DNA of 42,277 nt. Origin: Pseudomonadota bacterium (lineage in GTDB: Bacteria; Desulfobacterota; Desulfobulbia; Desulfobulbales; Desulfocapsaceae). Numbering within the stretch: the first letter of the stretch is position 1; each line of letters starts with the position of its first letter. The translations under genes were made by a program, and so were the position numbers. The stretch covers positions 1 through 42,277 of the forward strand of contig JAHJNL010000014.1 of assembly GCA_018820855.1 (NCBI GenBank), given 5' to 3'. The notes beneath the pieces were generated by a model. It did no database searches, was not told the origin of the DNA, and saw nothing but the letters and a program-made list of their open reading frames with translations. Shown piece after piece: positions 1-8,408 of the stretch.

Positions 1-114
1 GGAGTGTGCGAAGAAAACAACCTGACGAACTGTTTTGACGGGATTGACAATGACGGTGACGGTTTTACTGACTGCGATGATTTCGATTGCACCGGTGCCG
101 GAGTGTGCGATTAA
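1..114 (+). CDS. C-terminal end of a calcium-binding-repeat protein (partial)
   Basis: The window opens inside a reading frame that gives 37 residues and then TAA at 112-114. The residues form cysteine- and aspartate-rich repeats with the core DGIDNDGDGFTDCDD, which resembles the DxDxDG loops of thrombospondin type 3-like repeats found in bacterial surface and secreted proteins. The repeat starts again just before the stop (GVC), so the protein ends in a repeat array. Calcium binding is known for this kind of loop; the function of the whole protein cannot be judged because the rest lies upstream of the window. Confidence 0.75.
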   Translation, partial: GVCEENNLTNCFDGIDNDGDGFTDCDDFDCTGAGVCD

Positions 115-146
115 CTGATGGTAACTTGCTTTCTGGGTGTGCGCAG

Positions 147-217
147 AATCCGGGGACACAATACCATTTCAGGTGGCAAGTAAAGCCTATTAAGAAACAG
201 TAATGTGTCCCCGGATT
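147..217. repeat. REPIN-like palindrome with GGGGACACA ends
   Basis: AATCCGGGGACACA at 147-160 is exactly inverted as TGTGTCCCCGGATT at 204-217, with a 43-base spacer. The ends resemble the CCGGGGACACAATAC-type repeats that accompany REP-associated (Y1, IS200-like) transposases in environmental proteobacteria. No transposase is present here, so this would be a non-autonomous miniature element. Similar degenerate half-sites lie at 12810-12838 and 13232-13260. The family assignment is from memory of such repeats. Confidence 0.6.
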
Positions 218-346
218 TCCCTCTGTACTTGGAACAATAGGGGACAGGCTGAACCTCCCCCGTTCTTCTTATATGTTGAAGAAGTAGGCTGTTGTGAAAA
301 ACAAACTCACTGCTTTTTTCCTCCATTGTGTATTGTGTGAGTATAT

Positions 347-601
347 ATGATTGATTTTCTGTTATTTATCGTGACGGTGAGTTTTTTCTCTGCCTTTTTA
401 AGTATTTTGAAGATGTTTTTTTACTTAAAAGCTAAAGGAAGTGATGCACAGTGGGGTGGTGCTGGTCTCTTGAATGTATTTGGGGAATATATTGAAGAAA
501 CCAAAGCAAAAACTGGCATAGTTGGTTTGTGGTTTAAGGTTTTTGTTATCTCATTTTCTATTATGATGTTTGCTATTTTTCTAACAATGCTTCTCGCATG
601 A
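347..601 (+). CDS. small two-helix membrane protein, unknown function
   Basis: An 84-residue protein with a hydrophobic N-terminal segment at about residues 3-24, a short charged and glycine-containing middle, and a second hydrophobic segment at about residues 61-83. It looks like a small inner-membrane protein, N- and C-termini probably on the same side. No family is recognised. The Shine-Dalgarno site is weak. The opposite strand is open over part of it, but the regular hydrophobic pattern favours this strand. It stands alone between the REPIN-like repeat and the prophage remnant. Confidence 0.5.
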   Translation: MIDFLLFIVTVSFFSAFLSILKMFFYLKAKGSDAQWGGAGLLNVFGEYIEETKAKTGIVGLWFKVFVISFSIMMFAIFLTMLLA

Positions 602-748
602 GCCACGGAACAATACGGAAAAAGGTGAACAATAGGGTTCAGACTCCGTTTTCCTGCGCGGTTATTTTTGTAGAGGAAATAGGGCCACTCATTCCGTCTT
701 CTTATCCCTATACCTATTTGAAATCATGGCGCTACATTAGGACACTTT

Positions 749-1000
749 TCAGCCGTTTGTCCCCGTGACATAATCTTTCTCAATAGATTTAATGGAGATA
801 TTAGCCACAGCCATGGTGCAGCTATCATTCCTGCACTTATGATACCGGATCTTATACCCTTCCTCCCAGCCGCAGGAGCTGGTAACTTTTGCCCGTTTTG
901 TCCCGCAGGCAGGGCACACGGCGCCAAACCTTGGGGAATAGTCTACCCCGGCCCTGGCAACTGCCAGTGCATCTGTGAATTCCATCATGTCTCTGCCCAT
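749..1000 (-). CDS. Ogr/Delta-like zinc-finger phage transcription activator
   Basis: 83 residues with C29-x2-C32, then C56-x4-C61, preceded by RYHKC, which closely follows the CX2C-X22-CX4C pattern of the P2 Ogr / P4 Delta family. Those proteins bind one zinc ion and activate phage late promoters. The start at 1000 is supported by TAGGAG about five bases upstream. It follows the large terminase gene by 8 bp on the same strand and is the last gene of the prophage operon, so its usual late-gene targets are missing from this locus. It may act on another phage in the cell, or be a leftover. Confidence 0.6.
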   Translation of the reverse strand: MGRDMMEFTDALAVARAGVDYSPRFGAVCPACGTKRAKVTSSCGWEEGYKIRYHKCRNDSCTMAVANISIKSIEKDYVTGTNG

Positions 1001-1008
1001 CTCTGCTC

Positions 1009-2961
1009 CTATACGGTGATTCCTGTTGATCTAACCCTGCGCTGCCGTTTCGGTTTCATCGCTGCCATGGTGTGTATTCCACCTCCTGGCCACTGGGGGG
1101 AGGCAACGGCCATGGCATAGTCTTCGCAATCAAAATAGTGGTTGTCATTTGAAATTCGCACCCAGCTGGCAACACCATTTTCGTCTTCCTGCTTTTCCTC
1201 GGCCGCGATCTGCCGGGCGTAGTCTTCATCCGTGTCGGCACTGAGCCAGGCAGGGACTGCATTGTTGACTTCCCCCAGTGCTGCCTGCAGCCGTTCGTGG
1301 TAGAGGTCTTTGTAATACTCGGTATCGACGGTGTAGATACGTAAGCTGCCATTCAGGGCCTTGCCTGACGGGGTCTTGTCAAACGGCTGGCCGATCTTGA
1401 CCGGGTTTTCCTGGGGCCTGGATGCGCCTTTGACCCCATAGACCCGGATGCCTGGGCGCAGTCTGTTCCTGCGCAGCCAGAGATAGGTCTCTTCTGTGGT
1501 GGAGACATTGGACCACTGCGACTTACCGCCGCCTGTATCCACTCCGGCCCTGCAGATGCCCATGGTGCGCTCACTGTCTTGCACCTGGAACCTGGTGGAA
1601 AAGAGCAGGTGGTCCACATCTTCCCAGGTTTCCAGCTCGCCATAGTCGATAAGCCATGAGGTATAATCCGCTGCCCAGGCCCGAACCACATACCAGAACC
1701 CGTGTTTCTGCACATCGACACCGGCAGTGAGCGCCACGGCCTTTTCCGGTACCATTCCACCAGGCAGGCTGACCCTGGCCTTCAAGATCTCACCATGCTT
1801 GGCAACCACAACCTTTTCTTCCCAGGCCTTGGCCAGCCAGTCGTTGACAAACGTCTGTAGCGGTTTCTTGTCCTGGTTTTCTTCCATCTCACGCATGGCC
1901 TCCAGGAAGGCCTCGGCAATCTCACCCCAGGTGAGGATGGGGGAGGAGAGGGAAGATGCCCAGAAGCCGATGCGCTCCGGCAGGTAGTCAATCTTTCTGT
2001 CTGCAACATATTTACAGTCGGCAATCATCCTGGCCCGGTGTCCGTTGTCGATTGTTCTTTCGCATTTCTGGCAGATGTAGTGGGCGCTCTGCTTGGCAAT
2101 CATGATGCGGTCCGGATCCTCCGGTCTGTCATCCCACTGGATCTGTTTGAAATCGAGTTTGAGCAGTTTTCCGCAGTGCGGGCAGGGGTGGTGCAGGATG
2201 TAAACAACATGGCAGCGGTCTATCTGCCGCAGGATCCCTGTTTTCTTAAACGTAGGGGAAGAAACATCCACCTCTTTGCGGATATCCCAGTAGGATTTTG
2301 CCCGCTCTGCGGATTTTGAGTGCGGGTCAGCATCCTTGCCCAGTCTTTTAGGATATTTGTCCAGCTCATCGCGGAGGATATTCCGGCACGATTTCTGGGC
2401 AATGGCGGCCAGGGAGTTGGCCCCGACCAGATGCAGGACCATGGCTGGAAAATGCATCTCCAAGGTCTGATACAGGTCTGCCTGTTCCGGTTTTTTTGCC
2501 CGCAGGTCCGGACAGTCATCGATCATCGGTTGCACACGGGTCCTGGAGATACTCTTTGCGTCATCCTCCCTGGGGTACATGAGCAGGGTGGAATAAGGAT
2601 CGTGGCCGATGATGTAGTGCAGGATGTTGTAAAGAAATTCCGTCTTGCCAAGCTGGGTACCGAAACAGAGGATGATATGGCGGACATGCTCCAGATTGTA
2701 GCTGTCCATGGGTTGTCTGAGATAGGGCGTGTAATCGGTCCGCCACTGGCCCGGATTTCGGGAAACACCGGCCTGCAAGACCCTGTCCTGATCGGCATAT
2801 TCAGAGACGGTGATATCCGGTGGCGGGGCAAAGGCCTCCCGTTCCGCATCCTCCCAGGCAAAGGAGAGCGTCTCAAAGCCAAGGCCATCGTGCCACTCAT
2901 TGGTAATACATGGATCCCATTGGATATCTACTGCCGGAATTTCAATCAACATGCAGATCAA
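1009..2961 (-). CDS. phage terminase large subunit, GpA family
   Basis: 650 residues, the usual length of lambda GpA-type packaging ATPase-nucleases. A Walker A-like FGTQLGKTE lies near residues 100-108, followed by LMYPREDDAK and a Walker B-like LRDELDKYP. A zinc-binding insert (CPHCGK ... CQKCE) is typical of the family. The C-terminal RNase H-like nuclease shows AGVDVQ and GVDTGGG. In a complete phage it cuts concatemeric DNA and drives it into proheads. Its start overlaps the end of the small-subunit gene by 20 bp. An internal ATG at 2952 is an alternative start. Portal and capsid genes, which normally follow, are absent. Confidence 0.92.
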   Translation of the reverse strand: MICMLIEIPAVDIQWDPCITNEWHDGLGFETLSFAWEDAEREAFAPPPDITVSEYADQDRVLQAGVSRNPGQWRTDYTPYLRQPMDSYNLEHVRHIILCFGTQLGKTEFLYNILHYIIGHDPYSTLLMYPREDDAKSISRTRVQPMIDDCPDLRAKKPEQADLYQTLEMHFPAMVLHLVGANSLAAIAQKSCRNILRDELDKYPKRLGKDADPHSKSAERAKSYWDIRKEVDVSSPTFKKTGILRQIDRCHVVYILHHPCPHCGKLLKLDFKQIQWDDRPEDPDRIMIAKQSAHYICQKCERTIDNGHRARMIADCKYVADRKIDYLPERIGFWASSLSSPILTWGEIAEAFLEAMREMEENQDKKPLQTFVNDWLAKAWEEKVVVAKHGEILKARVSLPGGMVPEKAVALTAGVDVQKHGFWYVVRAWAADYTSWLIDYGELETWEDVDHLLFSTRFQVQDSERTMGICRAGVDTGGGKSQWSNVSTTEETYLWLRRNRLRPGIRVYGVKGASRPQENPVKIGQPFDKTPSGKALNGSLRIYTVDTEYYKDLYHERLQAALGEVNNAVPAWLSADTDEDYARQIAAEEKQEDENGVASWVRISNDNHYFDCEDYAMAVASPQWPGGGIHTMAAMKPKRQRRVRSTGITV

Positions 2962-3571
2962 GCCTCCTGCTCATGGCTGTGAGGATGTTTTTTGCCTCGG
3001 TGTCGATTATTGCGGATATCACTTTTGCTTCTATGCCGCTTGCTGCGGCGATCTTGTGGGAGACTGCCCGGGAGAAGAGGAGCAGAGATGTTTTGTATTC
3101 ATGGGCCCGGTTGACATTTTGGCGGATGACCTCTTTTTTCGGCAACTGCTCACCTTTCAGTTTCTCCACCAGCAGCTTTTCTCTGATTGCCCGGTAATGA
3201 CGGTACTTCGCCTCTTCTTCCGCCTTGTCCCACTTTGTCTTTTCACCATCCTCCTGTTCGTCTTTGTCCTGGTCTTTCATTGCCGGCATCCGGCCCTTGG
3301 CGGCAAGCCAGGTGTCCACATCGTCTTGTAGAAATGTTCCGTCATCCTGCCTGATCAGCACTCCCTTTTTCACGTCCGCATACACGGTGCGTGGCTTATA
3401 GCCGCCATATTCTGCAACCTGCTCCGGGGTATCAAAGAGCTCATCAGCGTCCAGGTCTTCCAGGTCGGCCTCCAGCTTGGCCAGGGAGTTCAATTCCTTG
3501 ACACTCAGGTGCTCCCCGGCCTGCGCCTTCTTCTTCAAAGAATCATACTGCTGTCTGAGGATCTTGCTCAT
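2942..3571 (-). CDS. phage terminase small subunit, Nu1-like
   Basis: 209 residues. After an N-terminal coiled segment, residues about 46-90 form a winged-helix-like DNA-binding region (TPEQVAEYGGYKPRTVYADV) with a wing ending in DDVDTWLAAKGR, as in Nu1/gp1-type small terminases. A long charged coiled coil and an oligomerisation helix follow. It would recognise the pac/cos site and recruit the large subunit. The gene shares ATGA with the upstream gene's end (3568-3571) and overlaps terL, indicating translational coupling. Confidence 0.8.
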   Translation of the reverse strand: MSKILRQQYDSLKKKAQAGEHLSVKELNSLAKLEADLEDLDADELFDTPEQVAEYGGYKPRTVYADVKKGVLIRQDDGTFLQDDVDTWLAAKGRMPAMKDQDKDEQEDGEKTKWDKAEEEAKYRHYRAIREKLLVEKLKGEQLPKKEVIRQNVNRAHEYKTSLLLFSRAVSHKIAAASGIEAKVISAIIDTEAKNILTAMSRRLDLHVD

Positions 3572-3981
3572 GCGCTGGTTTCCTCACCTGCCATCCGGTA
3601 GGCGGCAAGTCTGCGGCAGGTGGTGATAACCGTTGTCCTGTCCAGACCAACCGCCTCACCGATTTCCGCAGGATGGGCATCCTGCCCCAGGAGGAACATG
3701 AAAAGCACAATGCGCCTGGGCCCAAGTTTGGACCCGGACCAGGGAGTATGGGAAAACAGGTTGTAGGTAATGCCGCACCCGCCGCAGAGGTAGCGGGGGA
3801 GGCCCTTCTCCGTTTTGCCGTTCCCGGTCTTGCTGGTTGCCCCGCATATCGCGCAGCCCAAACCGCCTGGATGAAGCTGGCCCAGCAGCCACTCGATACA
3901 CGCCGGGCGGTCGAGCAGGGTGAGGAGTCGGCTCGGGGTGTATGGGGCAGGGTCCAACCCTTTGAAGATTTTCACGCTCAT
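3568..3981 (-). CDS. phage zinc-ribbon plus helix-turn-helix protein
   Basis: 137 residues. Two CxxC pairs (C43/C46 and C66/C69) form a zinc ribbon much like the N-terminal ribbon of IS1595/IS1-type transposase proteins (RYLCGGCGITYNLFSHTPW). It is followed by a helix-turn-helix (PAEIGEAVGLDRTTVITTCRRL). There is no transposase catalytic domain. Its position immediately before the terminase genes suggests a DNA-binding role in late gene control or packaging, which is inference. Overlaps of 4 bp on both sides place it firmly in the operon. Confidence 0.6.
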   Translation of the reverse strand: MSVKIFKGLDPAPYTPSRLLTLLDRPACIEWLLGQLHPGGLGCAICGATSKTGNGKTEKGLPRYLCGGCGITYNLFSHTPWSGSKLGPRRIVLFMFLLGQDAHPAEIGEAVGLDRTTVITTCRRLAAYRMAGEETSA

Positions 3982-4220
3982 GATCGTTTCTGCGCCGCTG
4001 CCATTTCCATCTTGTCGGTTATCCTTTTGGGTAACCGTGTCAGCGCCTTTGCATGAATGAGCTGCTCATCTGTGGCAAGGCCGATCTGAACACCTGCGAG
4101 ACCGGAAAGCCTTTTCATTTCCTTTTCAACCGCTGCACATTCTTCGACAGTAGCAATGCATTTTCCGTCCACGACGAACGAATACCAACGTTTCGGTTCC
4201 GGCTCTTTCCATAGACTCAT
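3978..4220 (-). CDS. hypothetical phage protein
   Basis: 80 residues, starting WKEPEPKRWYSFVVDGKCIATVEEC, with a helical and basic C-terminal half. The family is not recognised. It is accepted as a gene because it overlaps the next gene by 4 bp (3978-3981), lies 11 bp after its upstream neighbour and keeps the operon's strand. AAGGAGAT lies just upstream of the ATG at 4220 (read on the minus strand). Confidence 0.6.
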   Translation of the reverse strand: MSLWKEPEPKRWYSFVVDGKCIATVEECAAVEKEMKRLSGLAGVQIGLATDEQLIHAKALTRLPKRITDKMEMAAAQKRS

Positions 4221-4231
4221 TGGTCATCTCC

Positions 4232-4501
4232 TTAATTGATAAATTTATGCCATAATTCCACTGGCCCATACCATCCGTCATCCAGCCGGGAAATAAGAGC
4301 GGCTGTATCTTCCACCCGGTAAAACAGGTCCTGCAGCCTGGCTGTTGCTTCCCGCTGTTCCGTGACAAAGCGGTCGTTCCATTCCACCCGCTGGCCGCAC
4401 CCTTCACTGTGGATGCAGATCCTGATGTTGCCTGCCTTCATCAGCCGGCACATTTCCAGGATCAGGTCGTCTGTACTCTGCTTTACTTTCTGTTTTTCCA
4501 T
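4232..4501 (-). CDS. hypothetical phage protein
   Basis: 89 residues, mostly predicted helical and acidic, with two cysteines near residues 30 and 35 (CIHSEGCG). No family is recognised. Its start overlaps the end of the DnaB helicase gene by 19 bp, so it is probably translated from the same message. A role beside the replication genes is only suggested by position. Confidence 0.55.
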   Translation of the reverse strand: MEKQKVKQSTDDLILEMCRLMKAGNIRICIHSEGCGQRVEWNDRFVTEQREATARLQDLFYRVEDTAALISRLDDGWYGPVELWHKFIN

Positions 4502-5838
4502 GGTTCGCTGTGGTTGTTGGTGAGATCTTCAAATCTGGAAAATTCTTTCATAAAGGCCACTGAGAAATCTCCGGTGGGGCCGTGTCGCTGCTTGCCGATG
4601 ATGATTTCGGCAATCCCCTGCTTGGCAGAATCCTTGCGGTAGACTTCATCGCGGTAGATGAAGGCAATCACGTCTGCATCCTGCTCTATTGCGCCTGATT
4701 CACGGAGGTCCGACATCATTGGCCGTTTATCTGCCCTGGTTTCCAGGCTCCTGTTGAGCTGAGACAGGGCAATAACCGGGATCTTCAATTCCTTGGCAAG
4801 TGTCTTGAGGCCGCGGGATATGTCAGAAATCTCCTGCTGCCTGTTTGCTCCTGCTCCACCATGCCCGCGCATGAGTTGCAGGTAGTCGATCACCACCAAC
4901 CCAACCTTGTGCCTGGCCACCATGCGTCTGGTTCTGACCCGAATGTCAGTGATGGACAGGGATGGGGTGTCATCGAGATAAATTGGGATGTCGGCCAGAT
5001 TGTCTGCAGCCTTCAGCATGATGTCCCAGTCTCTGTCCAGCAGGCCACCGGTGCGCAGGCCCTGGCTGTTCACCTTGCCGTGGCAGGAGATCAGCCGCTC
5101 GGTGAGCTGCTCTTTCGACATCTCCAGAGAAAAGCAGAGGCAGGGCACTTTTGAGTGGTAGCTGGCATTGCGGACAATGTTCATGGCCAGGGCGGTCTTG
5201 CCCATGGATGGACGTCCGGCCAGGATGATCAGGTCGGTTGCCTGCAACCCTGCTGTCATCCTGTCGAGTTCATGAAATCCGGTGGGAATGCCGGTTACTG
5301 CCGAGCCTATCTCGCGCCTGCTGGTCACCGTTTTGATCACCGGTGGAATAAGTTTTTTTATGCTGTCGATTTCTTCATCTTTTGCACCGGTCACTGCAAA
5401 GAGCGCTGCTTCCGCCTCGGCCATCACCTCGTCTATGGGGGTGTTGCCCTGGTAGCAAAGCTGCTGGATATTGGCACCCATGATGATCATCCGCCGCAGC
5501 ATGGACTTTTCCCGGATAATGCGCGACCAGGCGCCATACCCGGCGACACTGGGCACCACAGACGAGAGTTCGGAAAGGTAGGCCATGCCGCCTGCAGCAT
5601 CCAGGTACCCATCTGCCTGGAGCATGTTGTGCACCGTGTACAGGTCAACCGGCTCGTTTTTCTGGAAAAGCTTGGTGATGGCCTCGAAGATGAGCTGGTG
5701 TGATGTCCTGTAAAAGTCTTTGGCAATCAGCTTAGACAGGGCGTCTCCAACCACTTCCTGGTAGAGAAAGCAGGCGCCGAGCAGGGCCACTTCGGTCTCA
5801 AGGGCCTGGGGCGGGATATTGGCTATTGGCTGTGTCAT
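4483..5838 (-). CDS. dnaB: replicative DNA helicase, DnaB family (phage-encoded)
   Basis: 451 residues, the normal length for DnaB. The N-terminal primase-interaction domain covers about residues 1-105 (IPPQALETEVALLGACFL). The RecA-like C-terminal helicase domain has Walker A AGRPSMGKTALAMNIV, Walker B VGLVVIDYLQLM, and the late motif QLNRSLETRADKRPMMSDL. It would unwind DNA at the prophage origin as a hexamer. It lies 3 bp downstream of the replication protein gene, so the pair forms an initiator plus helicase replication module, as in many lambdoid phages. It appears intact. Confidence 0.93.
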   Translation of the reverse strand: MTQPIANIPPQALETEVALLGACFLYQEVVGDALSKLIAKDFYRTSHQLIFEAITKLFQKNEPVDLYTVHNMLQADGYLDAAGGMAYLSELSSVVPSVAGYGAWSRIIREKSMLRRMIIMGANIQQLCYQGNTPIDEVMAEAEAALFAVTGAKDEEIDSIKKLIPPVIKTVTSRREIGSAVTGIPTGFHELDRMTAGLQATDLIILAGRPSMGKTALAMNIVRNASYHSKVPCLCFSLEMSKEQLTERLISCHGKVNSQGLRTGGLLDRDWDIMLKAADNLADIPIYLDDTPSLSITDIRVRTRRMVARHKVGLVVIDYLQLMRGHGGAGANRQQEISDISRGLKTLAKELKIPVIALSQLNRSLETRADKRPMMSDLRESGAIEQDADVIAFIYRDEVYRKDSAKQGIAEIIIGKQRHGPTGDFSVAFMKEFSRFEDLTNNHSEPWKNRK

Positions 5839-5841
5839 GAC

Positions 5842-6870
5842 CTATGCGCACAACCTGCTGATGTGGGCCTGGAGCCTGGCGTCTATCTCCGGGTCTATAT
5901 GGCGGAAGAGGTTGCAGGCATCGGCATGGGGTGCCGCCTTGCCCTTTCCGGCACAGATGGCACGGTCCATTGGCATGAATGCGCAATCTTTGCAGACATA
6001 CTCGGCCTGTTTCGCTACTGGTGGCTGCAGGCTGCCGCCGCTGTCCAGGAACTTCCCGGCAATCTTTGAGTAATTCTTGCGCAGGGACGATGGGGAAAGA
6101 CAGTTCTGGCGCCAGAATTGATCTTTGTTGGCAAAATCGAATACCCGCCAGATTTCGTCATGGCTGCGTTTGTCACGTTCCCGCATGAGCCTGATCACAT
6201 CGGCCCACTTGTCCATGTTCGGTTTTTTGACTGTGGGATTGATGGCACAAATTGCCTGAAAGATTTTTTCTGAGAGGGAAAGATCTTCAGGAGCCGATTT
6301 TTTGGATGCAGTAGATTGCTCCTCTTTTGCACTTTCAGAATCATCAAAAAAAACCGCGTCGGAGACATGCGAAGCATTCTTCGACTTCTTTTTATATGAT
6401 TCTCTTATATGATTCTCTTTGGGTGCAGTTTTCTGCACCTCTAAGGAGGGGCGGTTAGCTGCAGGTTCGGAGGTGCAGTTTTCCGCACTCCCGGAGGGGC
6501 AATGTTCGTCACCTTCGGGGGACGGAATGTCGTCTGATGGTTTGTTAGGCGTTGGATCATGATAACAACCATGATCAATGAAAAAATAGGAGTTGCATTT
6601 GTGCAGGAGTTTGTCTATGCCGGTTGGCCTGACAACCTCTATCAGGCCGTAGGTTTCAAGCTCTGCAATGACAGCTTTACCCTGTCGCACCTTGAGGCCT
6701 ATCTCCAGGCTCAGCACTTCTATGGAAGGGTGGCACTTTCCGTCTTTGCCGGCATATTGAAAAAGCCGTCCCAACATAAGCTTTGCCGACTGGGAAAGAT
6801 CGCGCAGCCGCAGGACGGCATTGGGGATAAAAATCCCCTGAAACATCCGGTAGGGGTTAATGTACGCCAT
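5842..6870 (-). CDS. phage replication initiator-like protein with winged helix
   Basis: The chosen start at 6870 gives 342 residues and has GGAGG nine bases upstream; the open frame continues to 7059 but that part overlaps the previous gene. Residues about 20-80 look like an HTH_36-type winged helix (HPSIEVLSLEIGLKVRQGKAVI). A long low-complexity linker follows, rich in Ser, Glu and Lys, then a C-terminal part with a possible zinc site (CKDCAF ... CAGKGK ... HADACNLF). The order DNA-binding protein then DnaB fits an O/P-like or DnaC-independent initiator role. Function is inferred from domain and position. Confidence 0.65.
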   Translation of the reverse strand: MAYINPYRMFQGIFIPNAVLRLRDLSQSAKLMLGRLFQYAGKDGKCHPSIEVLSLEIGLKVRQGKAVIAELETYGLIEVVRPTGIDKLLHKCNSYFFIDHGCYHDPTPNKPSDDIPSPEGDEHCPSGSAENCTSEPAANRPSLEVQKTAPKENHIRESYKKKSKNASHVSDAVFFDDSESAKEEQSTASKKSAPEDLSLSEKIFQAICAINPTVKKPNMDKWADVIRLMRERDKRSHDEIWRVFDFANKDQFWRQNCLSPSSLRKNYSKIAGKFLDSGGSLQPPVAKQAEYVCKDCAFMPMDRAICAGKGKAAPHADACNLFRHIDPEIDARLQAHISRLCA

Positions 6871-7150
6871 TTCCGCGTTCCTCCATAATGTCTTCTGTTG
6901 ACGGGAAGAAAGGGCGGTCATAGGCCGGACTGCTTGCATACCTTCTGGGCCCATGACCTGGTTGAGGTGAAATATCGGAGGTAAGGAGAGCGTGCCCCTG
7001 GGCAGAGATGATATCCTGGTGGGCAACAGTCCCTGACCCGTTCCCGGATATGGCGTCACCTGCTATCCAGAGCGCACCGGTGAAGATGAAAAAAAGAATA
7101 ATCGAGGCAATAATCTCGTCACGGATCAGCCTGCGTTCTGTTTTTGTCAT
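6857..7150 (-). CDS. small phage membrane protein
   Basis: 97 residues with one clear membrane segment at about residues 12-31 (IIASIILFFIFTGALWIAGD) after a charged N-terminus (TKTERRLIRDE). The remainder is polar and rich in Pro and Gly. It overlaps the next gene's start by 14 bp and shares ATGA with the previous gene at 7147-7150. No family is recognised. Confidence 0.5.
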   Translation of the reverse strand: MTKTERRLIRDEIIASIILFFIFTGALWIAGDAISGNGSGTVAHQDIISAQGHALLTSDISPQPGHGPRRYASSPAYDRPFFPSTEDIMEERGNGVH

Positions 7151-7341
7151 TTTGAACCTCGTGGCGTTTGTGGTTTGTTGGTCTTCTTTTTGCGTGGATC
7201 AAAGAGTGGCGTGTCTTTACGGCTCCTGGGGATGGCAGGCAGGCTTGCTTCCAGGGCCTCTGCCTCAAGAATGAGGGCGCGGGCCATCTCGCGAAGCTTT
7301 GCAGCGGTAAATGCTGCCTGTGGGAGGGGTTGCAGGGCCAT
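7147..7341 (-). CDS. hypothetical phage protein
   Basis: 64 residues: an alanine- and leucine-rich helical N-terminal half and a basic tail (DPRKKKTNKPQTPRGSK) that could bind nucleic acid. It overlaps both neighbours by one to four bases, as expected of a compact phage operon. Not recognised. Confidence 0.5.
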   Translation of the reverse strand: MALQPLPQAAFTAAKLREMARALILEAEALEASLPAIPRSRKDTPLFDPRKKKTNKPQTPRGSK

Positions 7342-7793
7342 TATCTCTTGTTGGTCATGTACAGGGCAAAGGTGCGTTCTATCTCTTCAACCGCTTGTCT
7401 GGTCCGTGATTCCACTTCTTTTTGATCCTGGTCATCGTCAATGGCCTTGCGTAAGGCCTCAACAGCGCTGAAGTCTGCAAGAACTTCCTCGTTGATTGTA
7501 GCCTTCATGTTGGCAACGGCAGTGGGCAATCTGTCATCTTCCGGCAGAGCGGTTTTCAGATAGGCGATTGCCTTCCTGGCCACATCGGCCCGGCCGTAAT
7601 CGGCAAGCTCCGAAAAGATGATGTGCATGGCCTGCAACGGGTCTTTGCACCGGTCTTCTGTAAAGTGCGGATCTTGGGAATAAAGCCTGATGGTACGCCC
7701 GTTCCTGCGCCCCAATACGTTGATGAGAAAGCTTTCGCCAAGATGGTTTTTCATGGCATGCCATAACTGCCATGTTTCGAGTTTTTTGGGCAT
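7341..7793 (-). CDS. hypothetical phage regulatory-region protein
   Basis: 150 residues, almost entirely helical and charged. The N-terminal part (LETWQLWHAMKNHLGESFLINVLGRRNGRTIRLYSQDP, quoted here in pieces as LETWQLWHAMKN and GRTIRLYSQDPHF) resembles small proteins encoded in early regions of other proteobacterial prophages, as far as can be told by eye. No catalytic motif is visible. It starts the downstream half of the early operon after a 144 bp gap in which no gene is seen. Confidence 0.55.
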   Translation of the reverse strand: MPKKLETWQLWHAMKNHLGESFLINVLGRRNGRTIRLYSQDPHFTEDRCKDPLQAMHIIFSELADYGRADVARKAIAYLKTALPEDDRLPTAVANMKATINEEVLADFSAVEALRKAIDDDQDQKEVESRTRQAVEEIERTFALYMTNKR

Positions 7794-7937
7794 TTACTTG
7801 ACCTCCAATGATGCTATTCTGTACCTATGGGAAAATATAGTTGCCAAAAACCCCTGCCCCCTGCTAGGATTGTAAGTGCCAACAAACAAAGCCATTTTTA
7901 CGTTCAGAGAACGAACAAGGGGCCGGGGAATCTGAAA

Positions 7938-8156
7938 TTATTGAGTCATTGCCGCTTTAGGCCAAATCTCGGCCTGATCCATCTCCACATCAGCAGCGAT
8001 TTCCTTCCTCACTCGTTCCGTGCTCGACCCTTTTGTCAATTGGCAGGAAATAACCCGGTACACGGTAGACATGGTAAATCCCTTGTACTTTGCCCACTGC
8101 TCAACCCGCATGTTAGTGCGGTACATGAGTAAACCGATGATTTGTACTTTGGTCAT
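7938..8156 (-). CDS. small helix-turn-helix phage protein
   Basis: 72 residues. The segment EQWAKYKGFTMSTVYRVISC looks like a helix-turn-helix, similar to small Ner/Nlp-like or Cro-like DNA-binding proteins of phages. As the second gene of the leftward operon it is a reasonable candidate for an early regulator. It shares ATGA with the first gene at 8153-8156. Operators it might bind are not obvious. Confidence 0.55.
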   Translation of the reverse strand: MTKVQIIGLLMYRTNMRVEQWAKYKGFTMSTVYRVISCQLTKGSSTERVRKEIAADVEMDQAEIWPKAAMTQ

Positions 8157-8344
8157 TGAGTGTTCCTTAACGGTGGTGAAATTGAAGAAAGTATCTGACG
8201 CGCTTTTGCCTTGTGAAATCTGCCTGCTGCAACATGAAAACGTGCTTGAATTTGGTCAGTTGAATGGAAAGCCTTCTTTAATTCCAAAACAGCTTTTGTT
8301 GTCTGCAGATTTGCTTTGATTTGAAATACTGTTTGGTTGCTCAT
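8153..8344 (-). CDS. first gene of the leftward phage operon, hypothetical
   Basis: 63 residues, basic, no recognised domain. It begins 64 bp from the divergent gene at 8409, and that gap (T/A-rich, with a run of T at 8371-8376 and 8390-8395) probably holds the early promoter, although no clear -35/-10 pair is seen. Its reality rests on the 4 bp overlap with the next gene. Confidence 0.4.
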   Translation of the reverse strand: MSNQTVFQIKANLQTTKAVLELKKAFHSTDQIQARFHVAAGRFHKAKARQILSSISPPLRNTQ

Positions 8345-8408
8345 TGTCTCTGTTTAAAAATGAGAATTTTTTGATCACTAATAAGTTGTTTTTTGACTAA
8401 GGATATCA

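Noticed and set aside
111-326. 71-residue minus-strand reading frame
   Set aside because: It runs through the REPIN-like palindrome and has no ribosome binding site or domain pattern.
736-780. Right-hand attachment site or further REP copy next to the Ogr-like gene (GGACAC ... GTCCCCG)
   Set aside because: The two short segments do not form a consistent inverted repeat and no tRNA-Pro-like sequence was found near the left end of the prophage block.
2320-2982. 220-residue plus-strand frame inside the terminase gene
   Set aside because: It is the antisense shadow of terL, which has clear motifs on the minus strand. The same applies to long antisense frames under rsgA, the hybrid kinase and the HD-GYP gene.
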